64,000 nt of DNA. Source: Prorocentrum cordatum (lineage: Eukaryota > Sar > Dinophyceae > Prorocentrales > Prorocentraceae). The position numbers and the translations under genes were made by a program. The stretch lies in the NCBI GenBank assembly GCA_963575745.1, contig CAUYUJ010018490.1, forward strand, positions 82,501-146,500. The letters run 5' to 3'. The notes below the pieces were generated by a model. That model worked only from the letters and a program-made list of their open reading frames with translations. It made no database searches and was not told where the DNA came from. This document shows positions 39,015-50,212 of this stretch, piece by piece. How positions within the stretch are numbered: position 1 is the stretch's first letter; the number at the start of each line of letters is the position of its first letter.

Positions 39015-40245
39015 CTGAGGCAGGCTGATGCTGAGGCTGAGGCAGGCTGAGGCTGAGGCAGGCTGAGGCTGAGGCCGAGGCTGAAGGCAGACTGAGGCTG
39101 AGGCTGAAGCAGGCTGAGGCTGAGGCTGAGGCAGGCTGAGGCTGAGGCTGAGGCAGGCTGATGCTGAGGCAGGCTGAGGCTGAGGCTGAGGCTTGATGCA
39201 GGCTGAGGCTGAGGCAGGCTGAGGCTGAGGCCGAGGCTGAAGGCAGACTGAGGCTGAGGCTGAAGCAGGCTGAGGCTGAGGCTGAGGTGAAGGCTGAGGC
39301 TGAGCTGAGGCAGGCTGAGGCTGAGGCTGAGGCTGAGGCTGAGGCGAGGCTGAAGGCAGACTGAGGCTGAGGGAAGCAGGCTGAGGCTGAGGCAAAGGCA
39401 GGGAGGCTGAGGCTGAGGCTGAGGCAGGCTGAGGCTGAGGCTGAGGCTGAGGCTGAGGCTGATGCAGGCTGAGGCGGATGAGGCCGAGGCTGTAGGCAGA
39501 CCGAGGCTGAGCTGAGGCAAGCTGAGGCTGAGGCTGAGGCTGATGCAGGCTGAGGCTGAGGCAGGCTGAGGCTGAGGCTGAGGCGAGGCTGTGAAGGCAG
39601 ACTGAGGCTGAAGCAGGCTGAGGCTGAGGCTGAGGCTGAGGCAGGCTGAGGCTGAGGCAGGCTGAGGCTGAGGCAGGCAGACTGAGGCTGAGGCTGAAGC
39701 AGGCTGAGGCTGAGGCTGAGGCTGAGGCTGAGGCTGAGGCTGAGGCTGAGGCAGGCTGAGGCTGAGGCTGAGGTTGAGGCGAGGCTGAGGCTGAGGCTGA
39801 GGCTGAGGCAGGCTGAGGCTGAGGCCGAGGCTGAAGGCAGACTGAGGCTGAGGCTGAAGCAGGCTGAGGCTGAGGCTGAGGCAGGCTGAGGCTGAGGCTG
39901 AGGCAGGCTGATGCTGAGGCAGGCTGAGGCTGAGGCTGAGGCTGATGCAGGCTGAGGCTGAGGCAGGCTGAGGCTGAGGCCGAGGCTGAAGGCAGACTGA
40001 GGCTGAGGCTGAAGCAGGCTGAGGCTGAGGCTGAGGCAGGCTGAGGCTTGAGGCTGAGGCAGGCTGATGCTGAGGCAGGCTGAGGCTGAGGCTGAGGCTG
40101 ATGCAGGCTGAGGCTGAGGCTGAGGCTGAGGCTGAGGCTGAGGCTGAAGGCTGAGGCTGAGGCTGAGGCAGGCTGAGGCTGAGGCTGAGGCAGACTGAGG
40201 CTAGGCTGAGGCTGAGGCTGAGGCAGACTTAGGCTGAGGCTGTGA
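39015..40245. repeat. GAGGCT array with a ~156-bp higher-order period
   Basis: About 1.2 kb of GAGGCT hexamers punctuated by GAGGCAG, GATGCAGG, GAAGGCAGACTGAG and GAAGCAGG variants. The marker GAGGCCGAGG occurs at 39071, 39227, 39821 and 39976, in pairs 155-156 bp apart within the same local context, so the array has expanded by a longer unit as well. Confidence 0.9.
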
Positions 40246-40429
40246 CTGCGACTGCCGTTGCCGCTGCGACTGTCATCGCGAATGCGACTACGACTGCGAG
40301 AACAGCAGAATTCTACAACTGGGTTCTGATTTGAATCTTAAGGGGAATGCTTCCAGATATGCTCCTACACATCGCTGTTAGGTTGCTTTGCCGGGATAAT
40401 TTTTGTTTGGCCCTCTGGAAGGTCAGGGT

Positions 40430-40620
40430 CGAACGCCCCCGGGAGGCCCCGCCCCGCGCCTCGCGCCGGCGCTCCGAGCCCCCTCTCCGGGACCTCGGAG
40501 AGGCCCCTCCGGGCCCTCGGAGAAGCCCCTCCGGCCCCTCGGAGAGGCCCCTCCGGCCCCTCGGGCTCCTCCGGCCCCTTGGGGAGGCAGGGCCCTCGAC
40601 CGGAGGAGCACGGCCTGGCG
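40430..40620. repeat. CCCCTCCGG/CTCGGAGAGG minisatellite
   Basis: Irregular units of CCCCTCGGAGAGGCCCCTCC type, each able to pair with itself. Confidence 0.7.
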
Positions 40621-40684
40621 CCCCCGAAAAGCCGCGCGCTGCACCCACACATCCCCGCCGACGCACCACACGATGCTGCTTTGC

Positions 40685-40795
40685 ACTTATATCTGGCGTC
40701 GCCGTCGTCGTCGTCGAGCGACGTTGTCGTCGTCGTCGTCGCCACCGTCGTCGTCGTCGTCGTCTTCGTCGTCGTCGTCGTCGTCGTCCCCCTTC
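40685..40795. repeat. GTC array
   Basis: (GTC)n with GTCGCC interruptions, followed by a flank related to that of the GGA array at 8300. Confidence 0.9.
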
Positions 40796-41059
40796 AGGGT
40801 CGGCGGTAGCGGCCGCCAAGCCTCCGCAATGTAGACGTGCGCCTACCTCCGCCGGCCCCCTCCTGGGGCGCGCGAGGCTGCGAAGGTGTGTGCGGTCTGC
40901 TGTCGTGTGTCGTGTGTCGTCGTTTGTTGTCTGACCGTTTGTCTCTCCAGTCCTCTTTCCTGCCTCTTGTTGACTGTCTGCTCGGGGGCCCCGCCGCGCC
41001 ACCAAACGGCCAACGGGGGGGTCAACCTCAAATACTGACCGCTCCGGGCCACCCCAGGA

Positions 41060-41740
41060 TTCTCATGGTGACGCCACCGCGCGGCCAGAACGGCCCGAGA
41101 GGCCTCCAAGATTACCCGAAGAGGCTCCGAAAAGATCCTCAGGAGCCCAAGACGGCCCAAGATGGCCCCAAGATGTCCAACGATGACCCCAAGATGCTGC
41201 CAAGACGGCCCAAGAGGCCTCCAAGAGGCCTCCAAGAGGCCTCCAAGAGGCCTCCCAAGACGGCCACGCGAAAATCGATGATTTCCCTGAGGAGTTTTTG
41301 AGGGCTTTTGGCCTTCTCGCCTTTTCGGCTTTCCGACGCTCTGAGACGGACCAAGAGTTTTCCAAGTTTGCCCCACGACTGCCCTAGAAGCTCCCATGAC
41401 GGCCCAAGAGGCCCCCAAGACGGCCCCAAGACGGCCGAAGAGGGCCCTAAGACGGTCCAGAAGGCACTCCAGACGGCCCAAAAGGGCCCTGAAACGGTCC
41501 CGAGAGAGGCCCAAGAGGGAGTCCACGAACCGAAAACTCGACCTATCCGTCCCGAGAAGGCCCCAGGAGGCCCCAAGAAGGCCGCAAGAGGCCCCCAAGC
41601 GGCCCCCAAGAGGCCCCAAGGAGACCCCCAAGAGACCCAAGGAGGCTCCAAAACGGCTTCCAAGAAGCTCCAACAAGGACCCGCAGACGCTGCCGAGAAG
41701 CCTGCCACGAGAAGCACCCACGGCGCTATGCACGCAGCCG
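41060..41740. repeat. CCCAAGAGGCC minisatellite
   Basis: Degenerate ~12-bp units (CCCAAGACGGCC, CCAAGAGGCCTC). Open frames on both strands reflect the motif, which contains no stop; the same motif lies reversed at 3430-4145. Confidence 0.75.
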
Positions 41741-41784
41741 CACGCACTAGTACTAGGGGGGCCGGCGGCAGAGGGCGGAGTCCT

Positions 41785-41935
41785 TAAGATCTATATGTGT
41801 ATACATATATATAATCAACGAATATACTTATATATATATATATATAAAACAAGAATATGTACATATGGATGTACATATACATATATGTGTGAACATATTT
41901 ATGTATACATGGATACACATCTAAATCAATAAGTA
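41785..41935. repeat. AT-rich TATA/CATATA repeat
   Basis: TATATA and ACATATA microsatellite, an abrupt low-GC patch in GC-rich surroundings. Confidence 0.85.
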
Positions 41936-42158
41936 AAACACCTCTCGCCTCTCCCAAACCTTCGCTTTAGTCACCTCCGAAGCGTGGGCTCCCGCGCTGC
42001 CACGGGGGGCACGCTGTGACCACCACACCGTTGGGGGGCGCCCGACCAGGGACGTCGCCCCGCCCGCTCGGCTCGGGGCGGCCGGCCTAGGTTGATGTGC
42101 TTCTTCTTGCCCGACTGCAGCTGCCTGCCGAAGGTCGTCCTCGGAGGAGGGGGGTCGA
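41936..42158. other. Unassigned sequence
   Basis: GC-rich DNA between the AT-rich repeat and the TIR element. Nothing recognised. Confidence 0.35.
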
Positions 42159-42349
42159 CTGCACGTCGGTCGGAAGAGGTAGGTAGAAACATGAAGTAGG
42201 AAGGCCGATATAGCAGATTGGGTCCAGGTCCTCCCACATAATAACAAAACAGAGCAAAAGCATGTCGATTATTGAAGTAGGAAGGCGCTTAAAGTAGATT
42301 GGGATCTGGGAATCCAAAACTACCTACTTTCAACGACCCGCGTGTACAG
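42159..42349. mobile_element. CGGTCG TIR element, copy 1
   Basis: Ends GCACGTCGGTCGGAAGAGGT...AGG and CTACTTTCAACGACCCGCGT...AC are imperfect inverted repeats (~28 bp, CGGTCG...GTAGGTAG). The interior has two GAAGTAGGAAGGC...AGATTGGG units. Copies at 50500-50698 and 61811-62222. Confidence 0.65.
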
Positions 42350-42599
42350 AATTGATCTGCCCCGAACTTGGTCTCCGTACGTAGGATGCTCCGCAGAGCA
42401 CTCTACGCGCTCGCTGTTCGTCGGCTCGACGGGAAATCAAGTCTGGGGTAAATCGATTCTGTAGTCGATCCCCTACTCGAGTCCTGTTGAGCTCCTCCGC
42501 GTAGGCGAGCAGGTCCATGGACTGCCCGCCCTGCACGGGAAATGGAGCTGGCCCCACTCCCCTTTCTGATCCTGCTGCTGCTCGGGGCTCTCCTGCTGC

Positions 42600-42954
42600 G
42601 CCTCCTCCTCCTCCTCCTCCTCCTCCTCCTCCTCCTCCTCCTTCTCCTCCTCCTCCTCCTCCTCCTCCCTTGCCTCCTCATCCGTCGCCTCCTCCCCCGC
42701 CTCGTCTTCGTCGTCGTCGTCGTCCTCCTCCTCCTGCACCTCCCCTTCCTCCTCTTCCTCCGCCCCTCCTCCTACACCTCCCCCTCCTCTCCTTCCTCCT
42801 ACACCTCCTCCTCCCTCCTCCTCCTCCTCCTCCTCCTCCTGATTCGCTTCGCGATAGGTCTGGATCTCTGAACCTCTTCCTCCTCCTCCTCCTCCTCCTG
42901 CTCCTCGTATCATCAGCATCATCATCATCATCCTCATCATCATCATCATCACAG

Positions 42955-43010
<56 letters not shown>

Positions 43011-43045
43011 GCATCAGCATCAACATCAGCATCATCATAATCATC

Positions 43046-43077
<32 letters not shown>

Positions 43078-43382
43078 CATCAGCATCATCATCATCATCA
43101 TCAGCATGATCATCATCATCATCATCATCATCAGCATCGTCATCATCATCATCGTCATCATCATCATCATCAGCATCATCATCATCACCATCAGCATCAG
43201 CAGCATCAGCATCAGCATCATCATCATCGTCAGCATCATCATCAGCATCATCATCATCAGCAGCATCAGCATCAGCATAATCATCAGAATCCTTATCCTC
43301 ATCCTCATCCTCATCGTCATCCTCATCCTCATTCTCCTCATCATCGTCATCAGCATCATCACCATCACCATCACCATCATCG

Positions 43383-43423
<41 letters not shown>

Positions 43424-43900
43424 TTCATCCTCATCCTCATCCTCATCCTCATCATCATCAGCAGCAGCATCAAAATGATCATCACCATCAGCAGCATCAG
43501 CATCATCATCATCAGCATCATCATCCTCACCCTCATCAGCATCATCGGCATCAGCATCAGCATCATCATCATCATCATCATCAGCATCATCATCAGCATC
43601 GTCATCAGCAGCAGCATCATCATCGTCATCATCATCATCATCGTCATCATCATCAGCAGTAGCAGCATCGTCATCAGCATCATCATGAGCATCATCATCA
43701 CCCATCCCATTTCACCTCCTGCTCCTCCTACTCCTTCGCCTCCTCCTCCTCCTTCGCCTCCACCTCCTTCGCCTCCACCTCCTCCTCCACTTTAGCCTTC
43801 TCCTCCTCCTCCTCCCCCTCCTCCTCCTGATCCTACTCCTCCGTCCTATTCCTCCCTCTTTCTCCCCCTCCCTCCCGCTCCCGCCCCCGCCGCCTCCTCC
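42600..43900. repeat. TCC, CAT and TCC arrays
   Basis: TCC at 42600-42905, about 800 bp of CAT/CAGCAT/CATCCT repeats at 42905-43705, TCC/TTCGCC at 43715-43900. Poly-His, poly-Asp, poly-Ile and poly-Met frames of up to 410 codons arise from the CAT array and are not genes. Confidence 0.95.
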
Positions 43901-43999
43901 TGCGGGGTGGGGTCGGGTGGGTCGGGTTCGCCGGCTGCGGGCTTCTCCCTGTCGTCGGAGCCCATCCTCCTCTCCTTTTGCTCACACGAAGGGCCCTTG

Positions 44000-44185
44000 C
44001 GAACGGGTCGGGCGAAAGGGGGGGGGGGTCGGGCGAAAGGGGGGGATAGCAAAGGGGGGGGTGAGACTCAGCTCACGTAGCAGATTTTCCCGGCGCCTCC
44101 CAGCGCCGGGAGGCGCCCATGTAGGAATGGGCCTGGCGGCGAGGCCGAAACCAGCTGCATGCAGCAGATTTCGTCACCCCCCCTT
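44000..44185. repeat. Uninterrupted copy of the 27.55-kb repeat
   Basis: CGAAAGGGGGGG, ATAGCAAAGGG, GCTCACGTAGCAGATTTTCC and GCCGAAACCAGCTGCATGC match the two outer parts of 27550-27900 without the TIR insertion. Confidence 0.6.
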
Positions 44186-44470
44186 TCCCTATCCCCCCCT
44201 TCCGTTCGGCCCGATCCGACCCTGCGAAAACCATACCATTTGGGGTCGTTTCCAGGGGTCTCCTGGGGTCTGCTCTGATCCCGGTTTGCGTGCCCCCATG
44301 GTGGGTGTGTGGGGCGGCTCTCTTCTCCCCTCCCGAGCTGTGCGCCCTGGCATTCCGGGGGGTCCGCTGGTCCGGAGGCCTTCTCTGCTCCTCGGCGGCC
44401 GGTGCTGGTCTTCGGAGGGCTCTGGAGGCCTACTCGGAGCTCTCGGGGGACCTCTCGGGGAACCTATAAA

Positions 44471-44615
44471 CATATTCCGCTACTCCCCGGACCTCTCCCG
44501 GGGGTTCGTTCTGACCAGGACTTCGACGCGAATCCAGCCGCGGCGACGAGGGCCTCCCAGGGGGGCCCCAAAAAGGGGACAACCAGGGAAGGGTAGCAGT
44601 AGCTCTATGGGCACC
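44471..44615 (+). repeat. TCTGACCAGGACTTC element, copy 2
   Basis: ATTCCGCTACTCCCCGGACC at the left and AGGGAAGGGTAGCAGTAG at the right are degenerate inverted ends; the core is as in copy 1. Confidence 0.6.
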
Positions 44616-44699
44616 TTTTCCTCCCTTGGGCTCTGCTGCTCTCTCTTGAAGCTTCGGCCTTCGGCAAGTTTTCCAGAGGTCCTCTGGGGTCCTTGGCGG

Positions 44700-44960
44700 T
44701 TCTCGCTGCCTCCGCGGGGGCCTGCTGCGACCTCGGCGGCTGGTCCCGCGGGGGAGCCCTCCTGGCCGCCCCGGCCAGACGCTGCTCGGCCCCCGGGCAG
44801 GCGCTCGCTGAGCAGGCCACCAGGGCGACTTGTGGCTGCTGGTCCCTCGTCGGGCAACGCGTCAACCTTCGCTGCTTCCGTGGGGGCCTGCTGCGATCTC
44901 GGCCGCTGGTCCTCGAAGGCCCGCCTGGCCGCCCTGGCGGGACGCTGCTCGGGACTAGTG
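44700..44960. repeat. Two-copy repeat GGGGGCCTGCTGCGA
   Basis: 44700-44788 and 44870-44958 share CGCTGCCTCCG.GGGGGCC, TGCTGCGACCTCGGC, GGCTGGTCC and GACGCTGCTCGG in the same order. Confidence 0.6.
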
Positions 44961-45029
44961 CTTTTGTCGGCGGCGAGCGAGGGGGGAAAGTGAGAATGCC
45001 GGCACGCCGGGGTGGCTCAGAAACGCAAG

Positions 45030-45320
45030 CAGGAGGGGGAGGGGGAGGAGGAGGAGGAGGAGGAGGAGGAGGAGGAGGAGGTGAGGAGGAGGAGAGGAGA
45101 GAAGAAGGAGGAGGAGGGGAGGAGGAGGGGAGGAGGAGGAGGAGGCGGAGCGAGGAGCCAGGAGCAGGAGATAATGAGGAAGGAGGAGAGAGAGGAGAAG
45201 GAGGAGGAGGGAGGAGGAGGCGGAGGAGAGGAGGAGGGAGGAGGCGGGTCGAGGAGGGAGGGGAGGAAGGAGGAGGATAGGAGGAGAAGGAGGAGGAGAA
45301 GGAGGAGGAGAAGGAGGAGT
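45030..45320. repeat. GGA array
   Basis: GGA/GGAGA tract of ~290 bp. Confidence 0.9.
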
Positions 45321-45379
45321 GCGGCCTGATCAGGCAGACAGATCAGGGGCCCCGTGCAGGAGTTCCCAGGGGCCTCCAA

Positions 45380-45910
45380 TATTGCGCCAAAACGGTCCAA
45401 AAAAAAAACACGACCCCCTCAGACGGCCCCAAGACGGCCCTTACAGGGACCCCAAGACGGCCCCAGAGAGGGCCCCAAGAGGGCCCCAGAGACTTCCAAG
45501 ACAACTCGAAGGCGGGCCAACAGGGCCCCACGTCGGCCAAGGGAAGCTCCCAAAGGGCCTCCTGAGACCCAGCAACCGCATATAGGCCCCCAGAGGCCCC
45601 TTAAGAGTGACCGGGAGGCCCCTGGGCAGCACTCCTGCTCGGGGTATCTGATCTGTCTACCTGATCAGGGATGTCCTGTTATCCTCCTCCTCCTCCTCCT
45701 CCTCCTCCTCCTCCTCCTCCTCCTGCTCCTCCTTCTCCTCCTCCTCCTCCTCCAACTCCTCCTCCTCCTACTCCTCATCCCCCTCCTACTCCTCCTCCTC
45801 CTCCTTCTCCTCCTCCTTCTCCTCCTGATCCTCCTCCTATCCTCCCCTCCTTCCTCCTCCCCCTCCCCTCCACCTCCTCCTCCTCCTCCCCGCCTCCTCC
45901 TCCTCCTCAT
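45380..45910. repeat. CCCCAAGAGGG minisatellite followed by a TCC array
   Basis: Minisatellite at 45380-45620 (relative of 41060-41740). CTGATCTGTC...CCTGATCAGG at 45640-45668 partly mirrors GGCCTGATCAGGCAGACAGA at 45323. TCC array at 45680-45910. Confidence 0.75.
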
Positions 45911-45944
45911 TCGTTTTCTCCCTCAAGTGTTTTTCCCACATGGG

Positions 45945-46135
45945 TTCCACAACTGAAAATCGCTTGTGAAGAAGAAACATCTATACGTTTGCTTTTTTCA
46001 TTTTAATATTTTTTTCATTACTTTATTCTTCCTTTTTTCGGAACATATATATCGGAATATCGTTCGGGCCCACATTAACTCATTTATCGGTTCGTTTATT
46101 AAACTTTTTCTTTTCGGCCCAACCCAACAACCAAA
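45945..46135. other. AT-rich island
   Basis: T-rich sequence with TTTTTTC, ATATATATCGG and TTTATTAAAC; sharply lower GC than the flanks. No gene. Confidence 0.6.
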
Positions 46136-46534
46136 ACGGTTGGCAACATGGGCGCTTCTAAAAGGCAGGGGGGAGCGGTGATTCGCCGTAGGCATTTTCG
46201 ATCTGTAAACCAATGCTGGATAACCAGGCCCATCGCCAACACGCTGTTGACAACATTAGCAGGCTTGGGTACTCTGCACACGTGAAACTCACGTGGGTCA
46301 TGCCACGAAAACGATACACACGTTGGCACTACACAGCCCGGGTGGTGCAGGGCCCCGAGGACCAGGACAGGCGCGCATCAGGCACGCAGACCCAGCGCAG
46401 GCACCGTGACCTCTGCTGCGCGGCTTCCCGATCGCAGCATGCGACAACGGCGGCCTGCTCGCCCGGGCCGTGGCCCCTCCGCGCCTCCCGAAAGCCGCGC
46501 ACCAGAGGTCGCCCCGGCGAAGGGCCACTGCTGC

Positions 46535-46672
46535 CCACGGGGAAACCTCTCCGGACCTCTCCGGGGTCGCGTTCCAACCAAACCTTCGAGGAGAATCCAA
46601 CCGTGGCGACGAGGGCCTCACACGATGCCAAAAGAGGGGAAAACGGTCGCGAGGTAGCGGTATGGGTACCTT
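46535..46672 (+). repeat. TCTGACCAGGACTTC element, copy 3
   Basis: Most diverged copy: GTTCCAACCAAACCTTCGAG and GTGGCGACGAGGGCC, ending GGTAGCGGTATGGGTACC like copy 4. Confidence 0.6.
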
Positions 46673-46836
46673 CCCTCCTCTGACGAAGGGCCACTGCTGC
46701 GCAGTGCTGCTGCCTGGGCGCTGCCCAGGCGCTGTCCAGACGCCGGCGCTCGACTGGCGGAGCCGCGGACCAGACCAGCGAGAGCCGAGGCGCACTGCTG
46801 CGGCGACGCACTGCCGTGCCGAGAGGCGTGGGGCCA

Positions 46837-47020
46837 CGCGAGGAGGAGGAGGAGGAGGAGGAGGAGGAGGAGGAGGAGGAGAAGGGCTAGGAGGAGGAGG
46901 AGGAGGAGGAGGAGGAGGAGGAGGAGGAGGAGGAGGAGGAGGAGGAACAGTAGCAGCAGCATGAGCAGGAGGAGGCAGAGCGAGACGGGTAAGGAGGGGG
47001 AGGAGGAGCTGGATGGGAGG

Positions 47021-47056
<36 letters not shown>

Positions 47057-47090
47057 GAGGAGGAGGAGGAGGAGGAGGAAGAAGCAGAAG
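46837..47090. repeat. GGA and GGACGA arrays
   Basis: GGA at 46837-46960, a short unique stretch, then GAGGACGAGGACGA repeats at 47020-47085. Confidence 0.9.
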
Positions 47091-47339
47091 CTGAACAGCG
47101 ACCACCCCGGGTCGAAGCAGGGCGAGGGCGAGGACGACGGCAGCTCGAGCTCTCGGTCCCCGGATCCTTCCCCGGGGCCCAGGCGCACCAGCGTGCCGAG
47201 CGGCGTCCAGCCGTGGCGAGGACCCCCCGAAGGCCAAAGAGCAACCGCCGTCTGACGTCGGCCTCCTCTGAGTCCTGGGGCCGCCCGCAAGCGCGCGCGA
47301 TCGCCGTTCTTTGGCGGCGCGCACAAGGGGGTGGAGGGA

Positions 47340-47451
47340 GGGGGAGGGCTTCTTAGAAGGAGGCTGCTTCTTAGAAGGCGCCGGCCGTACATCCATGGAG
47401 AAGGCCCGCGCTGTCTAAGAAGCAGGGGTGCTTCCAAGAGGCCCTCCCCCC
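47340..47451. mobile_element. CTTCTTAGAAG TIR element, copy 1
   Basis: Left GGGGGAGGGCTTCTTAGAAG..GCTGCTTCTTAGA and right TCTAAGAAGCAGGG..CTTCC..GGCCCTCCCCC are ~36-bp inverted repeats with about six mismatches. Non-coding. Copy 2 at 62741-62865. Confidence 0.65.
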
Positions 47452-47692
47452 TTGCCCCACCCCCCTCTGCGCGTGGCTGACTTCTGCGACGAGCATCTCC
47501 CCTAGACCACTGGACTGGGGCCACCCTAGAGAAGCGCCGATGGCGAAGAAGAGAGGCGCGTGGATGCCCGCGTTCCGAAACGCTGTGTCGTTACAGTCGG
47601 ACCTATGGGCCAGAAGAGCGTCCTTCGAGAACACGAGGCCCTCCGTCGGCCAACACGGACAGAAAAGCCGAGGGTACCCTCCTCCAGGATTA

Positions 47693-47850
47693 GAGGAAAA
47701 AAACTATGCACATGCACCGATTCTGGCCAGGCCCATCCTGAGCCCAGGATCGGTGCATACGCCCTCCTACCTTGGCCAGGAGGGCATATGCACCGATCCT
47801 GGGTCAAAGATGGGCCTTGCCAGGATCGGTGCATGCGCATAGTTCTCTTC
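47693..47850. mobile_element. Long imperfect hairpin, ~70-bp arms
   Basis: ACTATGCACATGCACCGATT...CCAGGATCGGTGCATACGCC at the left pairs with its complement ending CGGTGCATGCGCATAGT at the right, with a centre near 47773. CGGTGCAT occurs in each half twice, so sub-hairpins are also possible. Non-coding. Confidence 0.75.
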
Positions 47851-48424
47851 GCCCGACAGGATGCACAATGACATCCAACAACCACGAAGAAGACCATTTG
47901 GGGCACCCTCCCCGAACTGACCTCCATCTTGTACCTCGCTCCGCCCGCATGCTTATGCCGTGCTTCCTTCTCCGAGGACTGGGGCCACCCGCCCGCGAAT
48001 GCGCGCGCGCGCTCGCCACTCTGGGCCGACCACAGATCCCTCCGTGCCTCTCGACTCCGAGGCTCGCGCGGAGGCGTCCTCCGCGGAGACGGGGGGCGCC
48101 AGGATGCCAAGGGCGTTCGCGGCGCCCGAGACCTGGCCGCCGGAGAGTTAGGAGGCAACTACTGGGAAGTCTTCGTCGGAAGGATAAAACATAATTGAGC
48201 TCCATTGGGGCGGATTAGGCGGGATGTACGGGGATCAAGCCGGATTAAGCCAGGTCAAACCGGATTTGGGACCAGGGCAAACTCAGAAATTGACCTCCCA
48301 CGAGTTGCATCCGTGTGGCGGGCAGGTGTAAAGAACGGGAAAAAACTGGAATGGGAACCGGGACAAGCGACACCAAGCATGACATGATCGCGTCGTTTAA
48401 AAAGGCGACGTGCGGTTTGTAGTC
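47851..48424. other. Unassigned sequence
   Basis: CGGATTA/CCGGATT short repeats near 48205-48265. No gene recognised. Confidence 0.4.
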
Positions 48425-48505
48425 GTTTTTGGCATCTGGGAGCCCTCGCCAGGGCTTAGGACCGCCAAAACACTGCTCGGGATGCAAGCTGACCTGGCCC
48501 TGAAT
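48425..48505 (+). repeat. Dispersed CCGAGTCGTTTT family, partial copy
   Basis: GCATCTGGGAGCCCTCGCCA, GGACCGCCAAAACACTGCTC and GGGATGCAAGCTGACC align with the 10245-10370 copy. Confidence 0.4.
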
Positions 48506-48769
48506 AACGTTCGGGCGGCCCCGTCTTGACTCAATCGACACGTCGCATGTCTGGGACCACCACCAGCGCGATGAGCCAGGTGAGGCGGGCAAGAGGAAGG
48601 AGCGGGACGAAGCGGGACTGGGACGGGACAGGGGGCGAGGGAAGGAAACCAAGCAGGCAGAGGAAACGGTGAATGAGTGGGGATGGCAGAAGGAGCGGGG
48701 AAAAAACGGTACATATGGATGTGTTACATCGTCGGGGGACCTTACTGTCCCGTCGCGGCCCTATTCGCG

Positions 48770-48860
48770 TCGAATCCGTGTCGAATCCACGTCGGACTGG
48801 TCGGATCCGTGTCGGATCCGTCTAGAATCCGCGTCGAATCCACGCCTAATCCGCATCGAG
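48770..48860. repeat. GTGTCGAATCCGC minisatellite
   Basis: Irregular ~11-12-bp units GTCGAATCC/GTCGGATCC. Confidence 0.7.
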
Positions 48861-49264
48861 CCCTCGTCGCGCACAAGGGAAGACATCAGTTTTGGGGGTA
48901 GGCGAGGTCCCCCGAAGATGCAACGAAAACGTGGGATGGGGCAGGGAGCGGAGTGAGACAACGAGCAGGCAGAGGAGGCGGCGGTCGCGTAGTTAGGGAT
49001 GCCAGCAGGAGCGGGGAGGCAGCGGGACGGGAGGGGGCGGGGAGCAGGGACAGGAAGGACGGGCAGGCAGAGGCGGCGAATCTCGCAGGCATAGCCAGGG
49101 CGGGCAGGCGGCAAGAGCGGGGCGAGGCGGGACCGGGAAGCGGGAACGCGACGAGCCAGGCGGGGGATCCTCCTGAGGCTGCGCACCCCCCCACACCACC
49201 ACGCTCGAGACACTCCCCCGAGGAGACATCGTGGACCTGCTCACGAGAGGCGGCACCCCCGTTG
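48861..49264. other. Unassigned GCAGGAGCGGGG-rich sequence
   Basis: Degenerate purine-rich repeats (GGCAGAGG, GGGACGGG). No gene recognised. Confidence 0.35.
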
Positions 49265-49352
49265 GTGAAGGTGGTGGTGGTGGTGGTGGTGGTGGTGGTG
49301 GTGGTGGTGGTGGTGGTGGTGGTGGTGGTGGTCCTGGTGGTGGTGGTGGTGG
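49265..49352. repeat. GGT array
   Basis: (GGT)n of ~88 bp with one CCT interruption. Confidence 0.95.
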
Positions 49353-50039
49353 TGTAGCTTCTCTTTCGGAGGGACAGGATGGGCTGGGAAGTGCAGGAAT
49401 GAAAAGACGGCAGAGGAGGCGGCGAACTGCGCAGGGATGGCCGGCAGGCCCGTGCTACTGCCAGGGCCTCGATGTCGTGAGGCTTCGCCGCCGAAGCTGT
49501 CAAGGGCCTCCGACAGAAGCTCACGAGCTGTAGCCAGGGCAAGCTGCAGATCGGCGGCGAGCGAGGGGGGGGGAGGTGAGAAGGAGCATGCCTTCTCAGA
49601 GGGCGGCGGGGCTCCTCAGAAGCCCTCCGACCTCCTGAGAAGCTTCTGTGCCTTCGGGGAAGGCTCAGAAAACATCTCAGCAGGCCATGGGGGCTTCGGA
49701 GCCTCCAGAGAAGGCCCGCCCCATCTCGGACGCCCGGTGGTTCATCGGTCACAACTCGGCTCTCCAGCGGCCCTTCGGGGCGATCTGGGCACCCCCGGAA
49801 CGCCCTCGGCGAGGCGCAGCTGCTGGCGTGCACACCGAGGCGGGAAAGCCGCCGAGAGCTGACGACGATGCCCGAAAGCCTCGAACATCGAGCCCGAGAA
49901 ACGACCGACACTTCCCCCTCGGAGAAGGCCTGCCCCTTCTCGCTTGCCTTAGGTCGGGGGCGTCCCCCCCCCCGGAGCCCCGGCGAGTCGCCCTGGCGAG
50001 ACGCTGCACGGGCGACGGGCAGCGCGGTCGCCGCAGCGC
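49353..50039. other. Unassigned sequence
   Basis: Open plus-strand frames exist but no family or leader relic is seen. Confidence 0.35.
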
Positions 50040-50121
50040 CTCCTCCCCCTCCTCTCCTCCTCCTCCTCCTCCTCCTCCTCCTCCTCCTACCTCCCCCCCC
50101 CGGGGGGGGGGGGGGGGGGGG

Positions 50122-50212
<91 letters not shown>

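Noticed and set aside
38691-39520. PQPQPASA-type repeat protein on the minus strand
   Set aside because: Translation of the GAGGCT array and of the 73-bp repeat; no balanced coding region attached.
41060-41787. Lys/Pro/Arg-rich repeat frames
   Set aside because: Degenerate CCCAAGAGGCC motif that lacks stops in several frames; the complementary motif at 3430-4145 behaves alike.
42473-43710. Poly-Asp, poly-His, poly-Met and poly-Ile frames up to 410 codons
   Set aside because: Readings of the CAT array in different frames.
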